A program made the translations under genes and the position numbers. A stretch of DNA of 11,925 bases, taken from NCBI GenBank assembly GCA_964654125.1, contig CAZZGG010000086.1, forward strand, positions 1 to 11,925. The letters are read 5' to 3'. Below the pieces are notes generated by a model. The model did not search any database and was not told where the DNA came from. It saw only the letters and a list, made by a program, of their open reading frames with translations. Every line of letters begins with the position of its first letter. The stretch's first letter is position 1. The stretch comes from JAAYBY01 sp964654125. GTDB taxonomy: Bacteria > Bacillota > Clostridia > Saccharofermentanales > UBA5734. This document shows, piece by piece, positions 1 to 7,091 of the stretch.

Positions 1-25
1 TTAGCTTGCAAAGAACTAGCAGCAG

Positions 26-1195
26 TTAGAAAAGCTGCTCCAATCCTAAAACCACAAGTCCTAGGACCAGGGCCAGGCCAAAAGAGATCAGGTGCAGGTA
101 TTTTTGCGTCCTTTTCAGCTGAATCCGCCCCAAGAGCTGCATATCACCGATCAGGGCAATTGAGCAGGCCACCAGGGAGGCGAAGGGCAGGGCACTGCTG
201 GTGCCAGCCAGGTTGAAGTAGAGGCTGGTAAAAGCCAAGGAAGCACCAGTTCCTGGGATGAGTCCCAAAAGAGCAGCCAGGCCGACAGCCAGGATACCCC
301 GGCCGGCAAATACAAGTGCGATCTGGTCAATGCCAATGCTGGCGACCAGGATCTGGACAAGAAAGGTCAGGACAAAGATCAAGAGGATAATACTGGCACA
401 AACTTCAGCCAGATCACCGATGGCATCACCAGTGTCTTCAAATTCATCAGGAAATATTTTGCCGAACTCCCGGGTTGTGAAGCGGACCACAATAAAATAA
501 AAAACCACAATGATGAGGGCCAGCATGGATAACCAGGCTGTAAAGGGGATGCCCAGTGCCTCCAGTCTGGCTTCATCATACCAGCCCAGGCGGGTAAACA
601 GAGCCAGGGCCATCTGTAAGGTAAAGGCTAGGGCAAAAAAGACCCAAAATGCCATTCCCAGGGTATGGTAGCGGAAATGGTGCAGCTTATGGCGAAAACG
701 ATCAGGCAGGGCATGGAAATTCTTGTCTGCATCAAGCGCAGCCTGGTCAGCGTCAGCTGCCAGATCTTCTTCCAGCCAGCAGGCTGCTTTTTTTTGCCAG
801 GCAGGCAACTTATTAAAGATAGTTCCAGCGGTCAAAGCCGTCAGTAGCTTGATCAAGGCCAGGGCCAGCCAGGCCAGGGGTTGGTAGGAGAGAATGATAT
901 AACTTGCTTCTTCACCGATGCCGATCATGCCGCCTAACAGCGAGCCCGGCCGGATGCTCCTTTGCCGGTAGAGATTATATTGAAATAAAAGTGTGCCGTC
1001 GATCGGGATAAGGGCTAAAAGGGCCATCAGGACAGGCCTGTCCAGTTTATGGCGCTCAATCAATCGACGTAGATCATCACCTTTTTTAAAAGAGATAATG
1101 CCAAAGACCAGCATCAAAACAGCCATGACTGAACCGATCTCAAAAATAGCTGTATATGCACTGGCAAAAGCGATGGAAAATATTTCATCAGCCAT
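26..1195 (-). CDS. Multi-spanning membrane protein, ArsP_2-like putative metal/arsenic permease
   Basis: This is a 389-residue, very hydrophobic protein with about eight to ten likely membrane segments, probably located in the cytoplasmic membrane. Two similar segments, LIPIDGTLLFQYNLY near residues 62-76 and LIPGTGASLAFTSLY near 312-326, suggest an internal duplication. That pattern, and the GEEA-type motif that follows the first copy (about 94-97), recall the ArsP_2 family of putative ten-helix heavy-metal exporters, also annotated as putative manganese transporters. Between them lies a hydrophilic stretch (about 131-178) rich in Ala and Asp and then His (H161, H169, H172, H173, H177). The start at 1195 is chosen because a GGGGGG run (1205-1210 on the complement) sits 9 bases upstream and the first helix begins soon after. 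The frame stays open to 1423, but the added N-terminus would be Tyr/Arg-rich and would lie over the promoter region. It is divergent from rex. Substrate is unknown; the family call rests on remembered motifs. Confidence 0.72.
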   Translation of the reverse strand: MADEIFSIAFASAYTAIFEIGSVMAVLMLVFGIISFKKGDDLRRLIERHKLDRPVLMALLALIPIDGTLLFQYNLYRQRSIRPGSLLGGMIGIGEEASYIILSYQPLAWLALALIKLLTALTAGTIFNKLPAWQKKAACWLEEDLAADADQAALDADKNFHALPDRFRHKLHHFRYHTLGMAFWVFFALAFTLQMALALFTRLGWYDEARLEALGIPFTAWLSMLALIIVVFYFIVVRFTTREFGKIFPDEFEDTGDAIGDLAEVCASIILLIFVLTFLVQILVASIGIDQIALVFAGRGILAVGLAALLGLIPGTGASLAFTSLYFNLAGTSSALPFASLVACSIALIGDMQLLGRIQLKRTQKYLHLISFGLALVLGLVVLGLEQLF

Positions 1196-1247
1196 TTTTA
1201 TATTACCCCCCATCTTTGTCGCTCGTATGACTCTTCTGATTGGGTAT

Positions 1248-1256
1248 ATTTTAACA
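1248..1256 (-). promoter_or_regulatory. Candidate extended -10 promoter for the leftward membrane-protein gene
   Basis: Read on the minus strand, this is TGTTAAAAT, an extended -10 element (TGN followed by TAAAAT) about 50 bases upstream of the chosen start at 1195. The -35 region is poor: CTATCA, 18 bases upstream, matches TTGACA at 3 of 6 positions. An extended -10 can function with a weak -35, so this is plausible but unproven. Confidence 0.4.
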
Positions 1257-1338
1257 GCCTGCTTGCCTAATTGATAGTTTTGACAATTATCATGAATGGA
1301 TTTTGCTTTTAGCGGTAATATTTGGTGAAAATGGATTC

Positions 1339-1367
1339 TTGGCAAAATTGGTAACATTTGATACACT
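1339..1367 (+). promoter_or_regulatory. Candidate sigma-A promoter of the rex-adhE-hyd operon
   Basis: The -35 element TTGGCA (1339-1344) is followed by a 17-base spacer and the -10 element TACACT (1362-1367). The -10 is preceded by TGA at 1359-1361, making it an extended -10 (TGNTACACT). Transcription would begin near 1374, about 50 bases before the rex start codon and inside the TATCGATATA repeat region. This is the best promoter-like arrangement I find in the divergent intergenic region on this strand. Confidence 0.6.
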
Positions 1368-1368
1368 A

Positions 1369-1395
1369 TATATCGATATAGGTAGTATCGATATA
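1369..1395 (+). promoter_or_regulatory. Two TATCGATATA copies at the predicted transcription start: candidate operator
   Basis: TATCGATATA occurs at 1371-1380 and again at 1386-1395, so the two copies are 15 bases apart. The first lies in a perfect 12-base palindrome (TATATCGATATA, 1369-1380). The second contains the 8-base palindrome TATCGATA (1386-1393). They lie just downstream of the candidate -10 at 1362-1367, where a bound repressor would block initiation. The obvious candidate binder is the Rex variant encoded next, but the sequence does not resemble the usual Rex sites (TTGTGAA or TTGTTAA half-sites). Assignment to Rex is inference. Confidence 0.45.
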
Positions 1396-1408
1396 AACTG
1401 TAACGATT

Positions 1409-1417
1409 AAAGGAGGT
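1409..1417 (+). promoter_or_regulatory. Strong ribosome binding site for rex
   Basis: AAAGGAGGT matches the 16S rRNA 3' end essentially perfectly and lies 6 bases before the ATG at 1424. It fixes the rex start. Confidence 0.85.
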
Positions 1418-1423
1418 TATCAA

Positions 1424-2077
1424 ATGTCAGCATATTCACCAATGTCCATTTTATTGTACAACAGGTTGCTCAGTTATCTGCGCTTTATGAAACGGCTGCC
1501 TGCAACCAGCCCGGATAATATATCATCATCAGTTATTTCAGCTGCACTGGGCATCCATGAAGTGCAGGTGCGTAAGGATCTGGCTCTGGCCAGTGATGGC
1601 GGCAAACCAAAGGTCGGCTATATAACCAAGGACCTGATCGCTGATCTGGAATCTTACCTGGGTCATGACAACTTCACTGATGCTGTTTTGGTGGGTGTCG
1701 GCAATTTAGGTAAAGCCTTCTTATCCTATGACAATTTCAAAAGTTATGGCCTGAAAATAGTTGCCGCCTTTGACAAAAATCCGGTTCTGATCGGCCGTGA
1801 ATTTGACGGAGTGCAGGTACTGGATGCCAGCAAAATCAGCAATATCTGTCAACGCCTCAATATCCATATCGGCATTATCACTGTGCCGGTGTCTTTGGCC
1901 CAGGGTGTGTGTGATCAGCTGATCGAAGGTGGTGTCCGGGCTATCTGGAACTTTGCCCCAGTCACACTGACTGTACCTGAACATATCATTATAAAGAATG
2001 AAGATATGGCTGCTTCGCTGGCTGTTTTAACAAGGCAACTGGCAGACAGCATTGCTGAAGAAAAGAAAAGGGGATAA
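1424..2077 (+). CDS. rex: Redox-sensing transcriptional repressor Rex (variant DNA-binding segment)
   Basis: This 217-residue protein has the usual length and layout of Rex: an N-terminal winged helix (about 8-75) followed by a Rossmann NAD(H)-binding domain. The dinucleotide motif GVGNLG is at 91-96, followed by KAFLSYDNF and IVAAFDKNP, all typical. The conserved NFAPVTLTVPE segment comes later, and the C-terminal helix (from about 195) should swap between the two subunits of the dimer. Rex proteins repress fermentation and hydrogenase genes when NADH/NAD+ is low and release DNA when NADH rises. The recognition region QVRKDL (48-53) is intact, but the following residues read ALASDGGKPKVGY instead of the common SYFGEFG-type sequence, so operator preference may differ. 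It is the first gene of the operon, with adhE 6 bases downstream, which suggests autoregulation and control of everything downstream. Confidence 0.95.
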   Translation: MSAYSPMSILLYNRLLSYLRFMKRLPATSPDNISSSVISAALGIHEVQVRKDLALASDGGKPKVGYITKDLIADLESYLGHDNFTDAVLVGVGNLGKAFLSYDNFKSYGLKIVAAFDKNPVLIGREFDGVQVLDASKISNICQRLNIHIGIITVPVSLAQGVCDQLIEGGVRAIWNFAPVTLTVPEHIIIKNEDMAASLAVLTRQLADSIAEEKKRG

Positions 2078-2083
2078 GCATCT

Positions 2084-4687
2084 ATGAAAAAGGAACAAAA
2101 CATTGCCCTTACACCTGCTGAACAAGTTGATGTTCTAGTATGCAAGGCACAAAAGGCACTGGCTGAATATATGGAGATGAGCCAGGAGCGGGTCGATGAA
2201 GTCGTCCATGCCATGACCCTGGCCGGGCTCGATAAGCATATGGCCTTGGCTAAATTGGCAGTGGAAGAGACAGGTCGCGGTATTGTTGAAGATAAGGTAA
2301 TCAAAAATATTTTTGCCACAGAGTATATCTGGCATAACATAAAAGAACTGAAATCTGTTGGAGTTGTTGAAGAAAATGAGATGGAAGGCTATGTCGAAGT
2401 GGCTGAGCCAGTTGGTGTAGTGGCCGGGGTGACCCCTGTGACTAATCCTACCTCAACCACCCTGTTCAAAGCACTGATTTGTGCCAAGACCCGCAATCCT
2501 GTTGTCTTCGCTTTTCATCCATCTGCGCAAAACTGCTCTGTTGCAGCAGCCCGTATTGTTCGGGATGCCGCAGTAGCCCATGGCGCACCCAGGGACTGTA
2601 TCCAATGGATCGAAGCGCCATCCATGGCAGCGACAAATGCCCTGATGAACCATCCGGGCATATCTTTAATCCTGGCCACTGGCGGAGCCGGCATGGTTAA
2701 GTCTGCTTATAGCGCCGGTAAACCTGCCCTCGGTGTGGGACCAGGTAATGTACCCTGTTATATCAATCAGAATGTCAATGTTGCCAGAGCCTGTACAGAT
2801 CTGATGATTTCGAAAACGTTTGATAATGGTATGATTTGTGCATCTGAGCAGGCAGCCATAGTGGATGCTGCCATAGCAGATGAATTTGAACGGATTCTGA
2901 CCGAAAACAACTGCTACTTCTTAAATGAAAGTGAAACTGAAAAAGTTACCAATTTCGTCATCAATCAGGAAAAACTCAGTGTCAACCCTGTTGCTGTGGG
3001 CCAAAGCGCCAGCTGGGTGGCAGAACAAGCTGGTATTAAGGTGCCGGCCAAAACAAAAATATTGCTGGCTAGGCTGCCTGAGCCCTCCTTTGATTATCCA
3101 CTTTCTATGGAAACTTTATTACCGGTCCTGGCCTATTTTGTTGTTGAGGATGAAAACCAAGGCTTTGACTATGCCAAAAGAATGCTGGAAATAGGCGGAC
3201 TGGGACATTCTGCCGTTATTCACAGTGATGACGAAAAACTCTGCCTGCGCTATGGCGAGGAAATGAAGGTGGGACGGGTCATCATCAATTCACCCTCATC
3301 ACAAGGTGCCATCGGCGATATCTATAACACTAATATTCCTTCCTTGACTCTGGGCTGCGGTTCATTCGGACGTAACTCGACCACCTCCAATGTCTCCAGT
3401 GTCAATCTGATCAACAAAAAACGCATTGCCGAAAGGAGGAATAATATGCAGTGGTTTAAAATCCCGCCCCGCATCTACTTTGAAAAAGGTTCTATCCAAT
3501 ATCTGGAAAAAATGCCTCATATCAAGCGGGCTATCATTGTGACAGATCCCGTGATGGTCGAGCTGGGCTATGTCGACAAGGCGCTTTATTACTTGAACAA
3601 GCGCAAAGACCATGTGCATGTGGAAATATTTGCCAGTGTTGAGCCGGATCCTTCTGTGGAGACCATCCGCAAAGGTGTCGATATGATGAATGTCTTCGAA
3701 CCCGATGTCATTATTGCCTTGGGAGGCGGTTCAGCCATGGACGCGGCCAAGGGTATGTGGCTCTTTTATGAGTACCCGGACACTGATTTTGGTGGTCTGC
3801 GCCTCAAGTTTCTTGATATCCGCAAGCGGGCCTTCCAGTTCCCCAACCTGGGTAAGAAAGCTCAATTGGTTGCCATTCCCACCACCTCCGGGACAGGCAG
3901 CGAAGTAACCTCCTTTTCTGTCATCACTGACAAGGAGAAAGGAAATATCAAATATCCGCTGGCTGATTATGAGCTGACTCCTGATGTGGCCATTATTGAT
4001 CCGCAATTTGTCACCACCATGCCCAAGTCGATCGTGGCTGATACCGGGATTGATGTGCTGACCCATGCGATTGAAGCTTATGTCTCAGTGCTGGCCTCCG
4101 ATTATACCAACGGGCTGGCGATCAAGGCGATCGAACTGATCTTCAAATATCTGCCCCGCAGTTATGCTGATGCCAATGATAGTGTGGCCAGAGAAAAGAT
4201 CCATAATGCTTCCTGTATTGCCGGTATGGCCTTCACCAATGCCTTTTTAGGTATTAACCACTCCCTGGCCCACAAACTGGGTGGTGAGTTTAATATTCCC
4301 CACGGACGGGCTAATGGTGTGCTGCTACCACATGTGATCGCCTACAATGCCCAAAAGCCGGAAAAGTTTACAGTTTTCCCAAAATACAGCGAGTTTGTGG
4401 CTGATTACCGCTATGCCCAGATTGCCCATGTCCTGCGCTTGGGCGGCAAGACCCAGGCAGAAGAGATAGCAGCCTTGATAGAGGCTGTCTGGCAGCTGAT
4501 GGAAACACTGAATCTGCCAACCAGTATCAAGGCTTGCGGTGTGGCTGAAAAAGAATTCCTGGCCAAGCTGCCGGCTCTGGCTGAACGGGCCTTTGAAGAC
4601 CAGTGCACAACAGCCAACCCGCGTTATCCCCTGATTAGTGATTTAGAAGAGATTTATCGCAAAGCATATTACGGAGAAAGGAAGTGA
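2084..4687 (+). CDS. adhE: Bifunctional acetaldehyde-CoA/alcohol dehydrogenase AdhE
   Basis: AdhE converts acetyl-CoA to acetaldehyde and then to ethanol, using two NADH. At 867 residues it is the normal length for the fusion enzyme. The N-terminal CoA-acylating aldehyde dehydrogenase half (1 to about 440) has the nucleotide-binding run GGAGMV...GVGPGN (200-222) and the catalytic cysteine Cys252 in NGMICASEQ. After a linker, the iron-dependent alcohol dehydrogenase half begins at about Met455 with QWFKIPPRIYFEKGS. It has GGGSAMD (547-553), TTSGTGSE, and the four expected iron ligands D657, H661, H726 and H740. Family members assemble into cytoplasmic spirosome filaments. The start ATG at 2084 follows a GGGG site at 2070-2073. 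The stop overlaps the next gene by GTGA. Sharing an operon with a bifurcating hydrogenase links two alternative outlets for NADH. An internal ribosome binding site at 3432-3439 is described separately. Confidence 0.97.
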   Translation: MKKEQNIALTPAEQVDVLVCKAQKALAEYMEMSQERVDEVVHAMTLAGLDKHMALAKLAVEETGRGIVEDKVIKNIFATEYIWHNIKELKSVGVVEENEMEGYVEVAEPVGVVAGVTPVTNPTSTTLFKALICAKTRNPVVFAFHPSAQNCSVAAARIVRDAAVAHGAPRDCIQWIEAPSMAATNALMNHPGISLILATGGAGMVKSAYSAGKPALGVGPGNVPCYINQNVNVARACTDLMISKTFDNGMICASEQAAIVDAAIADEFERILTENNCYFLNESETEKVTNFVINQEKLSVNPVAVGQSASWVAEQAGIKVPAKTKILLARLPEPSFDYPLSMETLLPVLAYFVVEDENQGFDYAKRMLEIGGLGHSAVIHSDDEKLCLRYGEEMKVGRVIINSPSSQGAIGDIYNTNIPSLTLGCGSFGRNSTTSNVSSVNLINKKRIAERRNNMQWFKIPPRIYFEKGSIQYLEKMPHIKRAIIVTDPVMVELGYVDKALYYLNKRKDHVHVEIFASVEPDPSVETIRKGVDMMNVFEPDVIIALGGGSAMDAAKGMWLFYEYPDTDFGGLRLKFLDIRKRAFQFPNLGKKAQLVAIPTTSGTGSEVTSFSVITDKEKGNIKYPLADYELTPDVAIIDPQFVTTMPKSIVADTGIDVLTHAIEAYVSVLASDYTNGLAIKAIELIFKYLPRSYADANDSVAREKIHNASCIAGMAFTNAFLGINHSLAHKLGGEFNIPHGRANGVLLPHVIAYNAQKPEKFTVFPKYSEFVADYRYAQIAHVLRLGGKTQAEEIAALIEAVWQLMETLNLPTSIKACGVAEKEFLAKLPALAERAFEDQCTTANPRYPLISDLEEIYRKAYYGERK
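3432..3448 (+). promoter_or_regulatory. Perfect in-frame ribosome binding site and ATG inside adhE at the domain boundary
   Basis: AAAGGAGG (3432-3439) lies 6 bases before an in-frame ATG (3446-3448, codon 455 of AdhE), exactly where the iron-dependent alcohol dehydrogenase half begins. Initiation here would give a separate alcohol dehydrogenase of 413 residues from the same message. The match is as good as the site in front of rex and better than the one in front of adhE itself. The encoded residues (ERRNNM) resemble the conserved AdhE linker, so the match could be a by-product of protein sequence. Confidence 0.45.
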
Positions 4688-5187
4688 CAGGCATGAATCT
4701 TGCATTTGGCGCAAAATTTGAACAAGTCTGTGATATTTTAGATCGTTACGAACGTAAACCTAGTAATCTGATTGCCATTTTACAGGAGGTCCAGGCAGAA
4801 TATTCCTACTTGCCGGAAGACATTATGACCTATGTGGCAACAGCTTTGGCAATATCACCAGGGACAGTTTTTGGAGTGGCAACATTTTATTCCCACTTTA
4901 CTCTAGAGCCTAAGGGCAAGTATGTCGTCAAGGTCTGCGATGGTACAGCCTGCCATGTGAAAAAATCAGGCGACATTATCAAAACCCTGCAAACAGAACT
5001 GGGCCTGAATGAGGATAAGAAAACCTCAGATGATCTGCTCTTCACCTTGGAAATAGTGGCTTGTCTGGGTGCCTGCGGCCTGGCACCGGTAGTTGTTGTC
5101 AACGAGGATGTCTACGGTTCCATGAATGTCGCAAAAACTACCGATCTGATCAATAAAATCCGCCAGGAGGAAGCCGCGCATGAATAA
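4684..5187 (+). CDS. hydC: NuoE-like [2Fe-2S] subunit of the trimeric [FeFe] hydrogenase (HydC)
   Basis: This 167-residue thioredoxin-fold ferredoxin is of the Complex I 24-kDa (NuoE) type. An N-terminal helical bundle (about 10-70, with ILQEVQAEYSYLP and GVATFYSHF) precedes the [2Fe-2S] domain. The cluster ligands are C85 and C90 (CDGTAC) and C127 and C131 (CLGAC), the family C-x4-C...C-x3-C pattern. In HydABC complexes this subunit pairs with the NuoF-like subunit and is needed for electron bifurcation. The GTG start at 4684 overlaps the adhE stop codon by four bases (GTGA), with GGAG 7 bases upstream. An ATG at 4693 (164 residues) with AGGAAG 8 bases upstream is an equally good start. The end overlaps hydB by 8 bases, which fits a fixed-stoichiometry complex. 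HndA and HymA are names used for the same subunit. Confidence 0.95.
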   Translation: MTGMNLAFGAKFEQVCDILDRYERKPSNLIAILQEVQAEYSYLPEDIMTYVATALAISPGTVFGVATFYSHFTLEPKGKYVVKVCDGTACHVKKSGDIIKTLQTELGLNEDKKTSDDLLFTLEIVACLGACGLAPVVVVNEDVYGSMNVAKTTDLINKIRQEEAAHE

Positions 5188-7084
5188 TACTAAAACTCTA
5201 GAACAAAGAAAAGAGCGCTTTGCCCAATCAGTGGCAAACCAGAAGCCCCGCATCATTATCTGTGCCGGCACCGGCTGTATCGCAGGCGGTTCCATGAAAA
5301 TCTACGAACGCTTCCGCCAGTTACTGGCCCAGCGCGGCCTGGAGGTGGCAGTATCCTTGGAGGCTGATGCAGACTCCTGTGATTGTGAAGATTACGCTCT
5401 AGTGGAAAGCGGCTGTCAAGGTTTTTGCCAGATGGGCCCGCTGGTTACCCTGCAACCCCAGGGCATCCTTTATGTCAAAGTCAAAGTGGATGATGTTGAA
5501 GAGATTATTGACAAGACCCTGCTCCAGGGCGAACACATAGAGCGCTTATTATATGCCTGTCCCGACAGCGGTGCGGTTGTGCATGAGATGGATAAAATCC
5601 CTTTCTATGCCAAGCAGCAGCGCATAATGCTGGGGCTGTGCGGCCACATCGACGTCCATGATCTGGATGAATATATTTTCCATGGTGGTTATTTTATGGC
5701 CCGTAAGGCTGTTAAGGAGATGACAGACCAGGAAATCTGTGCAGAAATCCTCGCTTCCGGCCTGAAGGGCAGGGGTGGTGGCGGCTTTCCGACCGGCCGC
5801 AAATGGGATTTGACCCGCATCAATCAAAGTGATGTTAAGTATGTCATTTGTAACGGTGATGAAGGGGACCCGGGTGCCTTTATGGATCGCTGTGTCATGG
5901 AAGGCAACCCTCATGTCGTACTCGAAGGCATGATGATCGCCGCTTTGGCTGTCGGTGCCACATACGGCTATATCTATGTGCGGATGGAATATCCCCTGGC
6001 TGTGACACGGCTTAAGGAAGCTATCCGCCAGGCGCGTGATGCCGGTATCTTGGGTAAAAATATTTTTGGCAGCGGTAAATCATTTGATATAGCCATCAAA
6101 GAAGGCGCTGGCGCCTTTGTCTGTGGTGAAGAATCCGCCCTGATCGCATCTATTGAAGGCCAGCGCGGTATGCCGACCATCAAGCCGCCTTTCCCGGCTG
6201 AGAAAGGTCTTTTTGGTAAACCGACCGCTGTCAACAATGTTGAAACCCTGGCTACCATACCACTTATTTTGAGCATGGGAGCAAAAGAGTACAACAAGCT
6301 GGGCACCGCGACAGCCAAGGGTACTAAAACCTTTGCCCTGACCGGCCATGTCGCCAATATCGGCTTAATCGAGGTACCTTTCGGGGCTACCTTGCGCGAA
6401 ATCGTCGGTGATATCGGCGGTGGTGTCACCAATGACGATGGCAGCCTGTGCGGCTGTGATTTCAAGGCCGTGCAGATTGGCGGACCGTCCGGTGGCTGCC
6501 TGACCCAGGAGCACCTGGATCTGCCCCTGGATTATGATAATTTGCAAAAAGTTGGGGCCATGGTTGGCTCAGGCGGCCTGGTCGTGATGAACCAAAGCAC
6601 CTGCATGGTGCAGATCGCCCGCTTCTTTATGCAGTTCACCCAAAATGAATCCTGTGGTAAATGTGTGGTCTGCCGGGAGGGCACCCGCCAGATGCTGGCC
6701 CTGCTCGATGATATTATCGCAGGCACTGCCACAGAAGCAACCCTGGCCTTGCTGGAAGAACTGGCTGAGATGGTCAAGGTGGGCTCCTTGTGTGCCCTGG
6801 GTAAGACAGCACCCAATCCGGTCCTGTCCACCTTGAAATACTTCCGTGACGAATATCTGGCTCATGTAATAGATAAACGTTGCCCGACCGGCAACTGCGA
6901 AGCCCTGGCCAGCTACAGGATAATCGCTGAAAAATGCCGCGGCTGTACCTTGTGCGCCAAGGTTTGCCCGGTGGAGGCAATCAGCGGTGTCGTGCGCAAG
7001 CCGTTTGTGATAGATGAAGAAAAGTGCATTAAGTGTGGCGTTTGCGTGGAAACGTGCAAATTTGCTGCCATTGTGAAGGGATAG
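5180..7084 (+). CDS. hydB: NuoF-like NAD(H)/FMN-binding subunit of the trimeric [FeFe] hydrogenase (HydB)
   Basis: This 634-residue flavoprotein exchanges electrons with NAD(H) through FMN and is the presumed bifurcation site in HydABC. The domains run in the family order. First is a thioredoxin-like [2Fe-2S] domain (C28, C33, C79, C83). Next is the NuoF core with the FMN/NADH loop GRGGGGFPTGRKW (198-210) and NGDEGDPGAF (225-234), then a soluble-ligand-binding-like fold. The NuoF-type [4Fe-4S] site has C492, C495, C498 and C538. The C-terminal two-cluster ferredoxin has C586, C589, C592, C596 and C616, C619, C622, C626. H562, C568 and C573 sit just before the ferredoxin and resemble the zinc site I recall from the Thermotoga HydB structure. 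The start ATG is set by AGGAGG at 5165-5170, 9 bases upstream. Whether it prefers NAD or NADP cannot be read from sequence with confidence. Confidence 0.97.
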   Translation: MNNTKTLEQRKERFAQSVANQKPRIIICAGTGCIAGGSMKIYERFRQLLAQRGLEVAVSLEADADSCDCEDYALVESGCQGFCQMGPLVTLQPQGILYVKVKVDDVEEIIDKTLLQGEHIERLLYACPDSGAVVHEMDKIPFYAKQQRIMLGLCGHIDVHDLDEYIFHGGYFMARKAVKEMTDQEICAEILASGLKGRGGGGFPTGRKWDLTRINQSDVKYVICNGDEGDPGAFMDRCVMEGNPHVVLEGMMIAALAVGATYGYIYVRMEYPLAVTRLKEAIRQARDAGILGKNIFGSGKSFDIAIKEGAGAFVCGEESALIASIEGQRGMPTIKPPFPAEKGLFGKPTAVNNVETLATIPLILSMGAKEYNKLGTATAKGTKTFALTGHVANIGLIEVPFGATLREIVGDIGGGVTNDDGSLCGCDFKAVQIGGPSGGCLTQEHLDLPLDYDNLQKVGAMVGSGGLVVMNQSTCMVQIARFFMQFTQNESCGKCVVCREGTRQMLALLDDIIAGTATEATLALLEELAEMVKVGSLCALGKTAPNPVLSTLKYFRDEYLAHVIDKRCPTGNCEALASYRIIAEKCRGCTLCAKVCPVEAISGVVRKPFVIDEEKCIKCGVCVETCKFAAIVKG

Positions 7085-7091
7085 GTGTCTT

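Noticed and set aside
18..39. AGCAGC...GCTGCT inverted repeat spanning the stop codon of the leftward gene, possible terminator
   Set aside because: Only 6 base pairs with a 10-base loop, and no clear T-run follows on the minus strand; too weak to call.
993..1274. Rightward 93-codon open frame opposite the start of the membrane-protein gene
   Set aside because: It is antisense to the well-supported membrane-protein gene, lacks a ribosome binding site and encodes an unremarkable low-complexity sequence.
1272..1292. TGATA...TATCA inverted repeat in the divergent intergenic region as a possible repressor site
   Set aside because: Five-base arms separated by 11 bases in AT-rich DNA are expected by chance, and it does not match a Rex consensus.
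1399..1410. TGTAACGATTAA near the rex ribosome binding site as a degenerate Rex operator
   Set aside because: It shares only part of one half-site with TTGTTAA-type operators and overlaps the ribosome binding site sequence; no symmetry is visible.
1196..1423. Extension of the leftward membrane-protein reading frame up to 1423 (465 residues)
   Set aside because: The added 76 residues are Tyr/Arg-rich and unlike a membrane-protein N-terminus, they would overlap the divergent promoter and operator region, and a good ribosome binding site supports the start at 1195.
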